The notes below the pieces were generated by a model. It saw only the letters and a list, made by a program, of their open reading frames with translations, was not told where the DNA came from and did no database searches. A DNA stretch of 64,000 nucleotides from Dromaius novaehollandiae. Its lineage: Eukaryota > Chordata > Aves > Casuariiformes > Dromaiidae. Shown here in pieces: positions 10,641 through 22,849 of this stretch. Location: positions 14,934,469 to 14,998,468 of the forward strand of contig NC_088112.1 in NCBI RefSeq assembly GCF_036370855.1, in the 5' to 3' direction. The position numbers and the translations under genes are program-made. Within the stretch, counting starts at the first letter, position 1, and each line of letters starts with the position of its first letter.

Positions 10641-11230
10641 TTTAATCCTGAATTTTGCCTAATTTACCCTGGGAATCCATTGCTGTCTCTACAGCTGTGC
10701 TAAGGCCCCACTGGAAGCACCAGGAGTCCCCTGACTGCAGCGATGGCAGGAGCTGGGGTCTGCCTCTGGGTTGTCCCATCCTGCAAGAGGTCCCATCCTG
10801 GCTGCCGGAGCGGGTGTCACCTTGTCCGGCTGCTCGTGCTGACAGTGACACCCGCCCCAGGCGCCTCTGGAGCAAAGGAAACATGAGCCATGTGTGTTTT
10901 TTCAAATGACTCTTAGCCAGGATTAATTTGCGCCGGGTCCTGCCATGGCCAGCGTGTTGTCTTGGAGGTACCGGGTGTCCTCGGTGCAGACCAGGGAGAG
11001 GCGAAGCGTGCAGGGTTACCGGCTGCGCCAGCCCTCGTCCAAAGCTCAGCAGAGCAACCGGAGGGATAAACTGTTACTGCATCTGGAGCTGCTGTGCGGG
11101 GACTGAGCACCTCAAAGCACAACTCCTTCCAACCATGCCAGTGGCCTCCCCTGCTCCTCTGAGCCCCTCGGCGAAGGTCACGTTTGCTTTTCAAAGAAAC
11201 GAGCGCAAAGGGGGCAAAATCTGCTCAAAA
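10641..11230. promoter_or_regulatory. Small CpG-rich patch in the desert
   Basis: I count more than twenty CG dinucleotides in roughly 430 bases from 10,800 to 11,230, and GC content is well above both flanks. This could be an orphan CpG island, such as an intragenic or enhancer-linked promoter, or a remnant of a GC-rich retroposed sequence. Short frames on both strands (84 to 102 codons) are unrecognised. A perfect 11-base inverted repeat lies inside. Confidence 0.45.
10810..10855. repeat. Perfect 11-bp inverted repeat (hairpin)
   Basis: GCGGGTGTCAC at 10810-10820 is matched by its exact reverse complement GTGACACCCGC at 10845-10855, separated by 24 bases. It could fold as a GC-rich stem-loop. 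Whether it is transcribed is unknown. Confidence 0.8.
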
Positions 11231-14039
11231 ATTTAAAGATAAGCTTAGAAAAGGCAAAGAATCTCAGCACATTTATTATACCTCTCCAGCCGACTGTGCA
11301 GCATTTCCACCCCCTTAAACCACTGTTTTCTGCTTGCTTATGTGTCTTTTTCAAGAATTTTCAGATGCCAGCATAACCACTGTTTTCCTGTCAGAACGGC
11401 TACAGTGAAACGTCTTTCAGTGGATCCTGTGTACTCTGTAGTTTCTGGAGTTTATAACATAGCCATAAAAAATTGCTCGAGGCTGAATCTTGGCATATTA
11501 AGTGTCATCACAGAGGTAATTGCTTTTCTTTAAACACCTAGAAAAGAAAAAAAAAAAAAAACACAACAGCTGAAGTTGCCAAAAGGCTATCATGTCCAAA
11601 CACCTACACTTCCACGGAAAGTGTTCTTGGCTTTTATTCTAGCCTTTCTTTGCACTTTTTCCCCCTCTCAGCTGCTTTTGCAATTGAATGTAAGCATCAG
11701 AAAAGAAGAGAGTTTATTTACCCACAAAAATGTGTCCAGTTAACAAAATGTTAGGAAACACAATGTCTAGGACAATGTGTCCTTACTACACCCTTTTCCA
11801 ACACAACAGTCCCTGGGCTATTAGAGGAATGAGTAAAGCAGGGAACTGAGATTTGCATATGGCCCTTTTATTAATCCATTGCCAACTCTGACAACAGAAA
11901 TACTCTAAATTAGTTTATTTCTTTACTCCTTCAGACTTTGTTGTATGTTAGGAAGATTCAGATTTACATAGTTTGTGTCCCAAAATAAAATGAAGATGGG
12001 GCCGCACTGGAATTCCAGGAGTAGTTTGTTGTCTCTGTCTCCCAGCAATCTGTAAATATTAGGGACAAGGCACTTCTGAAGACTGCTCTGGCTTTCTAAT
12101 TGTGAAAAAGCTTTCTATAGCATCATCACCTACTCTGAGACATCCTGACTCTCAATTTGCAAACGGTACAAAAATACCCTGAATTCTGTCAATTGTCTTG
12201 TTTGCAGTTATTTGATTCATGTGTTCTACTAAACATTCACTGGTGTGCTGTTTCCTGCAAGAGTTACTCTAGCTATTTGGCTGCCTGGCTATTTTCAAGC
12301 TGAAAATGGAGAATTGTGGGTGAATAAAATACTCTAAAACAACCAAAAACCCCCCTTGACAAATGGAATAATAAACAAGTAGCTACCAAAACCAGCCATT
12401 TTCTAGTGCGCATCTCTAGTGTTGCATTTCATTTCTCCCACTAGCATTTTGGAAATAGCTTTAGGATTTTCACATTTCTTCAGGAACCAGACAGTCATTT
12501 CACAAATGGTCGTTGAGAGTAGTTTTGAACAGCTGAGTGACCTCACTATACTTTCTGCAGCCTATGTTAATCCATCATGTTCTGGTTATTTTTTTCAGAG
12601 TTGGCTGTAACTTTTCAAGGATACCTGGGAAATGCTACTGTGGGGCTGATCTTTTATTTGATATTCTCTAAGCTTGCATGGTTTCTGCCATCCAAGCTAG
12701 AGCTCCAATTGTGTCAGCTGTGATCTTACACTGAGATACTCCAGACTGTGGTGCCAGGATTTCATCTTGGCTTACTGATAGATATATAGCTGTCTCTAAT
12801 TAATTTTTTTGGTATTTCAGAGTTTGTGAGTTGAGAGGTGTGATGGTAGGAAATAATGCCATTCTGTGGCATTATTCATCATCACTACTCTGTCCATATG
12901 TTTTGGGCTGTGATTTCGGGCATGAAATTTGGGTGCTGTATTCAGAGGAGCGTGACAGCTGTCATCTCTTTCTGGTGAGGGAGGCAATACATGTTGCCCC
13001 TGCTCCAGGCAGCTCTTGTGCAGCTCCTGTGTTTTTCCTAGGACCTCCTACAAGTGTAGGAGCTCCCTTTAGGCCCCTCTTAGTCGAGGCTGGGCCTCGC
13101 TAGCATTGCTCTTGCCGCATTCGCCATGGTTGTTTGTCTTTTCCAATCCTTAAGAGATGGAGTCGTGGCTCAGGAATGAACACCACATCAAAACGGTGCA
13201 CATGAAACCAATACAGTTCTTTCCAAGAACGCTGCACGCTTGAATACAACCCTGAATAGTCATACCAATTAACATGCATATTCCAGCATTTCCCATTACT
13301 AAGTAAGAACGTCTTAGTCTGTCAGCACTTCAGGAAATTTCATCACCTCACTGTCCACTTCTTTCTGCAACTCATTAAAAAACCCAACACATTAAATCTC
13401 ACTGCTCTGCAGTTCTGACATGAGAACAATCCCCTTGTTGGTCTTGTCTTTGCTCTAGGGGCTATAGTGCACTGATTGCTACTCTGTAGTTTTAAAGCAA
13501 AGAGATATTTTCTCCCTAAACCCAAAATGGTGATCCTATTCTGTAGTTACCATTATGGGTACCCAAAGTCTTACCTGAACTCTTCTAAGAATCCATGAAA
13601 CATCTCTCTCCCCCACCAAATAAATGATCTCCATTCAAATACGTTTGTTTGCTGTGACCTACATTTGAATCTCTTGTGAAGAAATTTTTGTAGTTAATAC
13701 ACCCATCTGGCCAGGTACCAAGATTACACCACATCGAAGCTATGTCCATGGTTCAGATAAATCAGTGGTTCAGATAGGGGAGGCAGGCTGTTTACTAGAG
13801 CAGCATGTTGCAGAGGACGGGGAAGCTGGTGGCTCACGAACAGCAAAGCAGAAAACTCCAAGGATGGTTCTGTTGATGGGCCAAAGGCAAACAACAAACC
13901 ATTTTAGGATGTAATCAAGGATTGCATGACAGACTTTGCATTCATAAGCAAGAGATAGGTAGGTGGAAAGGAAAGGTAATTTTGTGGTTAACATTGTGTA
14001 CTCTCACACAGGAAACAGGTGAATTTTTAAGCCCTATAC
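11231..14039. other. Non-coding AT-rich desert segment
   Basis: The segment contains a 15-A run at 11547-11561. Around 11,850-11,960 there is unique AT-rich sequence with an ATTTGCAT octamer at 11851-11858 and TAATCCATT-like homeodomain words, possibly a weak regulatory element. Frames at 12831-13103 and 13770-13994 have no recognisable domain. GC rises slightly near 13,000-13,100 without CpG enrichment. Confidence 0.4.
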
Positions 14040-14245
14040 ATTCTCCCCAGCTTTAAGTAAGTCATATAACCTCTCTGCGACTGGGATTGTCATGTATAAA
14101 ATGGAAGCAATTGTATTTTTTTCCTTCTACTCTTTGTCTTTCAATCTCCTGTCTGTTTGTATTAGCCATTATATGTTTGTACAGTACTTAGCACAATGAG
14201 ATCCTGTTCTTGTCCAATACCTCAGAGAACTCTAAAACACAAAGG
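14040..14245 (+). repeat. Old MIR-like SINE-type copy
   Basis: The text 'aagtcatataacctctctg' followed by 'atgtataaaatggaagcaat' matches the conserved MIR-type block (aagtcacttaacctctctg, then tctgtaaaatgggg). Further on, 'tttgtacagtacttagcac' and 'aatgagatcctgttcttg' match a tail that I know as common in turtle and crocodilian copies. The copy is heavily diverged, so the insertion is ancient. Confidence 0.68.
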
Positions 14246-14629
14246 CTGGGTTAATGAGAGAGACAATAAACCTCACTGAAAAAAATTCTTGTCATTTTTG
14301 TTGGAATTCCAAGTAATGATGAGCTCTGAGACACTAAACCTCAGGTGACTCACAGAGCAAGGAAAACATGCAGCGAGTTTTTCACAGTTGGTCTACAAAC
14401 TTTTTTTTTTAAGCAGCAGCAGCTCAATTTCCAAAGATCTCAAGTCTCCTACTTTCTGAAAGTGGAAAAGAAAAAAACATTGTCTTTCACGTAATTTGAC
14501 ACTTCCAGTTCTTGGCATTAAGTTTTTATTCTTTGGGGGCTTATTTGACATTCTGCTAGTGCTGCCGAGATGAATAATGCTAGATAAGTGTTCTCCTCTC
14601 ACGACACAAAACTCAGTGTTGCACCCTAG
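14246..14629. other. Non-coding spacer
   Basis: AT-rich sequence with a T-run at about 14,401-14,410. No exon, named repeat or clear regulatory signal is seen. Confidence 0.4.
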
Positions 14630-15080
14630 TAAAACATGACGTTTCTTGCAGGGACGAGTCTCCCACCTTCTTGCATGGTTTGGAATTGGCCAACCGTTGC
14701 GATCCCCCTCCGGCGGGTTTTCTCATCCTTTGTTGGGAGCAAGTTTTGACAACAGCAATGCTAATTGATTAAACATTCTAATCAGAGATTACAGCTAAAA
14801 GAGAGATAACATTTTTATTTCATTGTGCCTCTGAGAACATTAGCCTGTAAGGATCACTTTGGCTGTGGAACTATATCAAACTATATTAATCGACTTGCTT
14901 TTTTTCCTTCTTTTTTTTTTAATACTGAATCCCTCAGGTCAGGTATTTAAAAAGCTCGTTCAGTGTTTATGATACCTGTTTCTCTAGGATTCAGGGGGTA
15001 AAATTCTCTTTAACAAGCTTTTGCAACTTTTATATTCCTTTTTGTGTTATTATAATTTTTATACTTAAAGCCAGCTGGCA
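14630..15080. promoter_or_regulatory. Candidate conserved non-coding element
   Basis: A short CpG-retaining core at about 14,650-14,720 contains the palindrome TTGGCCAA (14686-14693, NF1/CCAAT-like), CAACCGTTG and CCGGCGGG, all set in AT-rich DNA. It continues into homeodomain-rich sequence at 14,760-14,800 (GCTAATTGATTAAACATTC and CTAATCAGAGATTA). No repeat signature or reading frame explains it. This combination is typical of a developmental enhancer; conservation was not measured. Confidence 0.42.
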
Positions 15081-15454
15081 TTCATGGCAAGCGTTCAGCA
15101 GCGTAAACAATCTCATTGAAGAAAATTACATAAATTAAGGTATGGCTAAAATAATGATGGTGAAAGGGGCTATGGCTGGAGCTAGCATTTCCACAATTAT
15201 TTAGCTTAGATATGTTCAGAATGACATAATGCAAAAGTGAAACGCACCTTGAAGGATAATCCTGCAATGAGACAGAACTGAGCATTCTTAAATAATCTGC
15301 AACAGTTAATTTGTCTAACTTTTTCTCTAAACTCTCCCCAAGGCCTATGAAATGAGATGCATTATAGACCTGGGTAGTATTTTGGGTATGGATATGTATT
15401 TTTTTCAGCATGAATTAAATGATTCAACAGGTGAGAGAATGGATGAGGGCACAG
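15081..15454. other. Non-coding spacer
   Basis: AT-rich sequence with a 109-codon minus-strand frame (15082-15411) that shows no recognisable domain. It is probably non-coding. Confidence 0.4.
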
Positions 15455-15575
15455 GCGCCTGGGGATTCCTGCAGTCTCAGTCTGCCTCTGAAACTGATTT
15501 CATGTGGGCCCTTGGGCATGTCACTTCCATGGCCCGAATATCATCTGTAAAATAGGCAGTGATGTGTACTAACAC
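15455..15575 (+). repeat. Old MIR-like SINE copy
   Basis: The sequence carries, in order, equivalents of the MIR landmarks: 'cttgggcatgtcacttcca' (cttgggcaagtcacttaac), then 'atcatctgtaaaataggca' (tcatctgtaaaatgggga). Spacing between the blocks fits the family. It is an ancient diverged insertion. Confidence 0.72.
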
Positions 15576-16225
15576 AGAGATCTAAGATCCTAATTTTTCT
15601 TCATTTTCTCCTTTTTGAACCAGCTTTGTGTGACTGGTTTCTTTCAGATTTCACTGAAAAATTATTGCAAAACTTTCCAAATGATGATTCCTACCAGAGC
15701 ACTTAAAGAATCAACTAGTCGATCTCTGTGTCACCTTTAATGAATAAAAAACATGATGTAATTGCTATCCATGAAGAACTGTCTGTCATTTTTTTTATTA
15801 TTAATCTTTTGAAGGGTAACACCAAATTCATCTTACATACAGACCCCATGCTGCCGCTGGAAGTCTAGTTTGCAGACAGAAATGGTTTCCTCCAGTCCTC
15901 TGAATAATTTACATTTTTAGTTTCACAATAAAATATTTGAACAAAGTGAAACTTCTGTAGGATTTCATTAATATAATCAGATGCTCAGCAGTGACTGATA
16001 CTGAGATTGGTTTTTAGATAGTGATGCTGCTAGTCATATAATACTGTCATTTTTATAATTTAACCCAGCTGTCAGTTTTCTCTTCTCTTAAAAAAGGGCC
16101 AAGATTAGACGATTAGAGAAAAATCTTGTAGTCCAAGTGTGTTAGCCGGAAAACTCTTCAGGAATGTAAAAAGGTGAAGATAACAGAAACATGAAAATAT
16201 GCTAGTGAATGGGAAGGGTAATATT
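15576..16225. other. Non-coding AT-rich segment
   Basis: No exon or named repeat is recognised. The block is AT-rich with ordinary composition. Confidence 0.4.
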
Positions 16226-16295
16226 CAGGGCCAGATTTTGATCTTTATTAGACTAGTGTAAATCTGGAGTAGCTCCACAGACCTCAGTTCAGTTG
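16226..16295 (+). repeat. Partly palindromic sauropsid repeat
   Basis: The text 'ggccagattttgatcttta' followed by 'agtgtaaatctggagtagc' and 'tccacagacctcag' closely resembles a dispersed repeat that I know from turtles, crocodilians and birds (gccaaattctg, gtgtaaatccggagtaactcc, attgacttcagtgg). That family is partly self-complementary. Its formal class is not certain to me. This is the clearest copy in the window. Confidence 0.6.
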
Positions 16296-16299
16296 CTTT

Positions 16300-16600
16300 G
16301 ACCTTGCAGCAGATTGCAGATAAACAATGCAAATCACCAGCGAGATAGCTTTGTATCTTTACAAGAAGAGGTGGCTTATAAATATATTTGGATATTTATG
16401 CAAAGATACGTGGCATGAAAACAACCCAATGGTTGTTTTTATATGAACATGTCCAATGTTGTTTAATGCAGCCACCAGCTCTGATGCCTTTACACTGATG
16501 TTTTCACCCCCTTAACTGCAGAGGATGTAACACATTCCTAATAAGCTAACATTTAAATAATAGCAAAGGGATTTTTGATAGTTTTTTTTTCCTGTAACTG
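16300..16600. promoter_or_regulatory. Candidate conserved non-coding element
   Basis: This unique AT-rich sequence starts at the edge of the old repeat. It contains a perfect octamer ATGCAAAT at 16327-16334, a second octamer-like TTATGCAAAG near 16,396, AACAACCCAATGGTTGTTTT (an imperfect inverted repeat of SOX-like cores), and AATAAGCTAACATTTAAAT. No frame or repeat accounts for it. It reads like an enhancer, and conservation is inferred. Confidence 0.42.
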
Positions 16601-19576
16601 TGCCAGGGGAGAATGTCCACCATATCTAAACAAAGCATCAGATGCATAAATTACATGTGAAACCAATATGAGGACCATTTTTACTGATTATTTTCTCCTT
16701 TTTTCTGCCGTCTAATCAGAAACAATGAAGCCTGATGTTTGCACTTTACGCTCCCATGCACCGACTCTGGTGATAACTCATAGCAGTCTTTCAGATTTTT
16801 AACAAGTCTTCCCCTCCAGTATAATGAGTGTGGAGCACCATAGGGAAATCTAGCAACTAGTGGTTTTCCTTGCCCATCTCAGCTGCTATATTCAGTGTTT
16901 AAGGTTGCTGTGGATGTTTCCTGTGGCACCGGCCACGGGCATGTCTGCTGCCCCCAGTGGCTGCTGCTACAGCAGTAACTTGCATTTGAGACTCCAAGGG
17001 GCAGATGAGCTAGAAAAAACAATTTGATGCCTGCATATTGACATCCAAGGAGAGGAGAGTCCTTGGATATGTGATTACGACCAATCCAAAAAACAAATTT
17101 TGCCCTAGATTTGTGATTTTGGCATTCCGGAAAGCTTGGCGGTGTCTCAAGCTGCTAGTGTCTGTCATGAAGAGGAGCTATTACTCAAAGAAGGGAACGT
17201 ACCTAAATGAACATCTTCACCACCTTTCTATTTTTGCTGTGTCCTGGAAGCAGATATCTGGTAGGCTGGAGGAACACTCCCACCTCCCTCCTCTTTTTCT
17301 GTTTCTCAGTTTGTCAGGAAGGACACAGCATTTGATAATGTTGTAATTTTTCTGTGTGTTGGCCAGCTACTTTTGCTTTCCTGGGCAGTCCTGCATGGTA
17401 TGATGGGCTGTGTTTGTTCTGAGGGCAGCATGGGTCTGCTGCAAGACGGAGTGGCTGTGTGTGATACTTTTCAATTACCCTTTCTTCATCATTTTAATGT
17501 ACTTTCCTAAGTCATGTAACAGATTCAGAGATGGCACAGAAGGAGACTTAGAAAGTGCTCCCATTAGCTGTCAGCTTATTGCACAGAGCATCACTGGCGT
17601 TCAGTGGATTACAGGAGGTTTTCCACTGATGGACAGCTCTGATGGATACCACTGCTACAGATCGGGCTTGATGGAAAAGGCTCTGGGATCTGTGAGGGGT
17701 CTCATGGGAATGTGGCTGTGATCAGCTTCCCCCTGTATTTTCCTCAATTTCATTAAGTTTGCCAGCTCATATCAGTGTGCTTTATTATAGGCTATTAATC
17801 CCTGGAAATGAGTTGGGAAGAGAAGATATTAGCTTGAAAAAGAATAAGCATCCAGTAGAATAATACAGTTTTCCCTTCCATCTCTTTCCTTGATTCTGAT
17901 TTTTTTCCTCCGATAGTCGTCACGTATGTGGGAACCTACCCTGTTCTCACTGGAGGCCTCTGCCAGGCGCTTTGGGTCAAGTGCTAACACTCACAGGAAT
18001 CAGAAGTCACGCTGTGGAAATTAAAGTGGGCAATGTGTTGAAAAACTGCTGTGGGAGGGCAGCTGGTAGTTTTGAGGGAGAAACTGCTTTATTCTCATAT
18101 GATACCACTTTTCTAAAATTTTCATCAAACCGCAGCACTTAAAAATAAAGTTATTTAGAGATGAGTAACACCTTTGCCTTAACCCTGATCTGAGGTTCAA
18201 AGTATTTGTACGAAAAAGCCATTAGCAGCCTTTCTATCCATGGTTGTGAGGATCCAAATATATGGTTTGTGTGCTGTATTATTAGGAACAAATAACAATA
18301 ATGGTAATATACACAAAAGGGAATTAATAGGAGCTTTTGGTTTCTATAGTAAAGTCAGATTGTACAGAGGCATGTCTGTCAAGCAACCTATGGGCAAATC
18401 ATGGTAAAGCTATTCCGCTCTCCTGTAAGTGCATTTTTTTTCACCTCTCTGTCTTTTTTTTTCCCAAGCAAGAGAAATCTTGCATTTTTCCACCAGTTCT
18501 GATTAATGCCCTTCTCAGCCCCCTCCCACCCTCTTTGAGTTTTTCATTTTAATGGCACACAACTCAGATATTTCTTCTTCCCTAGGGGAAATGAGACTGT
18601 TCTTGGAAGCTACCTCTGCACCATTTGTGCAGAATATTTCCTAGGGTGAGCTAAGGGCAAATCTCCACAACATTATTGCACCAGGTTTGTCATCTCACAT
18701 TTCATAAATCCTTGAAAATAAGCTCCTGAAAAGCAAGGATAAAGTGACATTTGGGAATGGAGTAAAATCACAACCTAAATGTGAACTCTAGTAATGGTCA
18801 GGAGTTAGGTTACCAGCTCTTCAGTCTATTTAGAATGGCTTAGAGTTGGGTCGGACCTGTTTGCTTAGCCCTGTTATGAATACAAGGGTTGAACTCCTGG
18901 CCCCCTCCCTCATAAATAAACTGATGTTCAGGCTAAAGTCAGATGCCCATCTTTTCTTGAAATGACATCTACAGCTCACATCCGAAAAAATCTCTGGGGT
19001 GAGGAGGGTTAAGAAACATAAATCCAGGAAAATAGTTTATTAATACTATGATAGAAACTCATGCCTATGAAAGTCAGCAGGACGGATTAGGCTGCCTCTG
19101 TGTACAGTAAGGAGGGCTTTCTCCCCTTCCCCCCACCCCTTTTTAATTAGAACCAGATTTAGAAAGTGGGACTTTCCTGAATAATCAGCCACAATAAACC
19201 TTTAATCTCGGTCACCTCCGTGAGAAAAGAATAGGAAATCGATGTGCAGAAAGAGGGGAGACACAAACAAAAGGAATGGCGAGGGAAGGACTGGTCACTG
19301 AATTCACCTTTTTAAGAATATTATTATTACTTTTTGTATGTGGATGTGTCAGTGGCTTATACAATCCAAAGAGCCTTTCCCCGAAGCATTCTCCATTATA
19401 AGATATCAGGAACCGGAGTGCAGAGATGCAGAGCCACAGATACGGAGCTCACTGAGACCTTTTCCTGTAAAAATCATCCATCTGTGGTTTGGGGTTTGGT
19501 TTTATTTTTTTCTGGGATATGAGCGTTTTATGATGCACAGAGTTGGTGATGTCCATCAACATCTCTTCTCCCTGCT
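16601..19576. other. Non-coding desert segment
   Basis: Unique, mostly AT-rich sequence without recognisable exons. Two roughly 100-codon frames at 17038-17346 and 17410-17721 show no domain and sit in different phases without clear splice context. A pyrimidine-rich stretch lies at 18,425-18,550. Nothing else distinctive is seen. Confidence 0.4.
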
Positions 19577-19605
19577 CCCCCCCCCCAAAAAAAAAATTTT
19601 TTTTT
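19577..19605. repeat. C10-A10-T9 consecutive homopolymers
   Basis: Ten C, ten A and nine T follow one another without interruption. The A10/T9 part is a perfect inverted repeat with no loop. Runs of this kind can arise by insertion of an A-tailed element or by slippage, and may also be an assembly artefact. Confidence 0.9.
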
Positions 19606-19649
19606 AATGGGACCACTGGGAAAAGAACTCTAAGCAGATGTGAGTGCTC

Positions 19650-19815
19650 TGCTGGGACTCAGGAGAGGCATATTTTGGATGCTGCTGGTCTGGGGGTGAC
19701 CTAGCATGAGTCACATCACTGCATAAGACCACAATTACCTGTGAAACAGGGCTAAGGATAACTGAAACCTTCTGCAAAACACCTGGAGATATGGCAGCAA
19801 AACACTTGTCTAGAA
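19650..19815 (+). repeat. Old MIR-like SINE copy
   Basis: In order, the text shows 'ctgggggtgacctagcatga', 'gtcacatcactgcat' and 'acctgtgaaacagggctaag', matching the family landmarks (gtgaccttgggcaagtca, cttcacctctctg, catctgtaaaatggggata). It ends with 'caaaacacctggagatatgg', comparable to the common ending aaagcgctttgagatctatgg. It is diverged but collinear. Confidence 0.68.
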
Positions 19816-22800
19816 AACCTTGGTGACAGTGTCACTGCTCAGCACCTCTGGTCTATGCAGACGAATGCCTGCCTTCCCACTAATGTTGTGTTTGTTTTTC
19901 CCACCCTTAGCAGTGCTCCAGCGAGAGATCTGTGCCCTTCTTAACTCTGTCTTTGAATTTCACCTTCAGTGCTTCACCATAATTAAAACTCTGCGTTTGC
20001 TACAAGCCATGACTTGCATCATTAAGCCAATGGGTTTTTCAGAGGTAGTTTTCCATCAAAAAACAAGGTCTGTGTAACCCTGGCCTGCTTGATCCTGTTA
20101 CTCCATAAATTGCAACAAATCCAGTTCTGGGAAGGCTCAACATAGTTCAGGGTAGGAGACCAGTCCAGATTTTCACATGTCTTGAAATGGTGTGAGCAAC
20201 AAAATAAATGATATCTTTGTCACTGTAACTTTTAAATTTTTTTCCTTATCCTTTGTCCATTTAGGCTTTGCGCATGGGCAAAGCTGACTTTTGCCTTGAT
20301 GGACAACCCCTTCTTGGTTAATGTTTCCCTTCTTAAGAGTGTTGATAAAGTAGGTGGTTCAGGTATGGACTCCTTCAGTCTTTAGATTATTTTTTCTTGC
20401 TCATGTCTGCTGAATGTATGGCTTAACTGTACGCAGTGTTTCCTATGTATTTATGTGGGTGGTTTGTTTCTCAGCCCATATGAATCTCCCGAGATCCTCT
20501 CACTGCAGTGGACAGGCACTTTTTCCCAACTCACTGTCATGCTTTGCTGTTCTTGTCTCACATTCTAAATAACTGACTTATTAAACAAGACATTTTGCAG
20601 AAATAAACTGATGATGAGCTGCCACTGAAAACTTCCTATATGAAAGCTCAGACCCATTGACATGGACAGTAGAAGACCAATGAGATACCCATTAGCACCA
20701 GAACTGGTAGTGAAATAAAGCTGTTTTTGGACCCTGCTTCAATCATTTCCACTTGGAAACCCCCCAAAGCCAATAAAGCAAATACGTTAATATGATTAGC
20801 TTGAAACAATCCAAGAAAATCGTTTGTTTATACATCTTGGCACAGCTTTTGACAAGTATGTAAGATAAATCAGAACAAATTTACTTTAGTGAATGGGTGT
20901 GAAGTGCTCAATTTACTTAGTGCTGGGATCGCATCTGATTACAAGCAGGAAAAAATGGTTCCTGCTCTGTAATAACTTTATGATGGTAAACGGTGAGGAG
21001 GAAGGAGGAGCAAACTCATTTTTTTGTGCAGTTTAGCCACAAGAAATACTCTTCATTTATCCACTTAGCACCATTTGACCTGACAACTGTCTAGTAAAAT
21101 GCACTATAAAGAGACAAAAATTAGCTCTGTAGAACTAAATCACTTATCATTAGTAGCCACTGACTCTTTTAGATTAGGACTAAACTGTGATTTCTTACTT
21201 CAAATAATGCTTTTCATCTCTAGACATCAAAGCATGTAGGACTTTTGAATAAATGCTGGTAGAGCTTTTGAAAAGAGAAGTCAGATGTAGCATGGAAGTG
21301 AAGAGCTGTTCGTTTCTCTCAGCGTTATCTGCTAAGATAGTAGCACAATCACCCCTTGAACTCAGCTGACTCAACTCCAGACCTATTCTTTGTCCATTAT
21401 GACAGAAAAGAGAGCTGATTCAGGAGGAGATCCTAAAAATAGGTGAGTCTGTGAAGCAGGAAAATGAACATATTTCCTTCTCACATAGACACTACATATT
21501 TTTCTCATGCACACCCCTCTTTTGTGGGGGTAAAAAAACTTATCGCTGTCGAGTCCAGCTACTCGTCTTTCTTCTCATCTCTTCCAGTTATTACCTGAAA
21601 ACCAAGCACTATCTGTCATCTGAGAAGTACCAGAAATTTTCTAGACAAAACTGTTTGTATGAGATTTCAAAAGTCAGCTTTGAAGGTCCAGCATGGGTAA
21701 GCTTCCCAATTCTTAGAAATTTGATTGCATTTTTAATACCAATTTTTGAATTTTCTCAACCTGCAAGAAGCTTTGAAATGAATATGGTCTTGCATTGCTA
21801 CTCCGTAAGGTGCCTTTTATTCAATTAGAATATGTACCAAATTCTGTAGTATGTCATATTTCCTCTTTTTTTCAGTGAGAACTAACTTGTGTCAGCTGTG
21901 AAGAAGGTTAGACTTTGTTCATAAATCATTTTGATTCAGGCTAAAATTTGACACACTAAGTAAATATATTTTCTCTGGAAAAATTGACAAATATATTGTT
22001 ACTAGCTTTTTTTTCCCTTTAGAACTGGATCTCTGATCTCTTCAGTTTATGACTAAAACCAAATTTCCCCAAAGCCCCTGAATGTGCTATTGCATTCAAG
22101 TATAATTCAAATTATGTTGTACTATTACATTGTCAAATTAAGTGATAACAAGGCTGAGACTAGCATCCAGATCAATAGTGAGACAACTTCAAAATCTGGT
22201 AAGGGATTAATTTTAGATCCAGTTTTCTGCTTGTATCAAGCTGTTTTTCTTTCTCACTTTTGTGCTGCATGTCAGACTACAGGATTTTCAGGATTATGAC
22301 CTGACCTTGAAAACCCTCCAGACGTTGGTGAGATCTGACCCCAGGGAGAGCTTGCTGAATTCAACCTGGAGAGGCTACACAGCAATTCTCTTTTTTTTGT
22401 TGCATTTCAAATATCCTTCCCAGTGTCAACGCTGTTGATTTGCTAGTGTGGTTGAAAATTTTTGACAAGTGAATCACCGTCATTCTAGCAATATGCCACA
22501 TTTGATCATGGAGTCCTAGAGGGTTTTCAACAAGCAATTAGGCAGTGGATGCAAAAATAATTTGTACGTTTGTCTATTTGTTGTTTGTCTCATGCTCTTT
22601 TATAATCAGTTAGCTCACTCCCTTCCGCCGTAGGCAGAAGGGCCTCAGAAATCCTGCTGTGGTCCCTCCGGGCTGGCTGTGCTGGAGCTCGGAGCTGCCT
22701 GGGTCTGAGCATTGCTGGGATATGTGTACTCTGGGGAGGGTGGGAGAGGGTTATTCTGAGCTGTCATGCTGCTACTTGTCCTCTTCCCCAACGAAAACGC

Positions 22801-22849
22801 TCTCCACTAACAATTACCACATCGTTGCAAACAGACTGGAGAGAGACAT
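19816..22849. other. Non-coding desert segment
   Basis: Mostly AT-rich unique sequence. A 125-codon frame at 21451-21828 is AT-rich, shows no recognisable domain, and is probably chance. Bases 22,620-22,770 are slightly GC-richer. A candidate short regulatory stretch lies at 22,540-22,640, with TTGTTTGTCT-type forkhead-like words. No exon is recognised. Confidence 0.4.
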
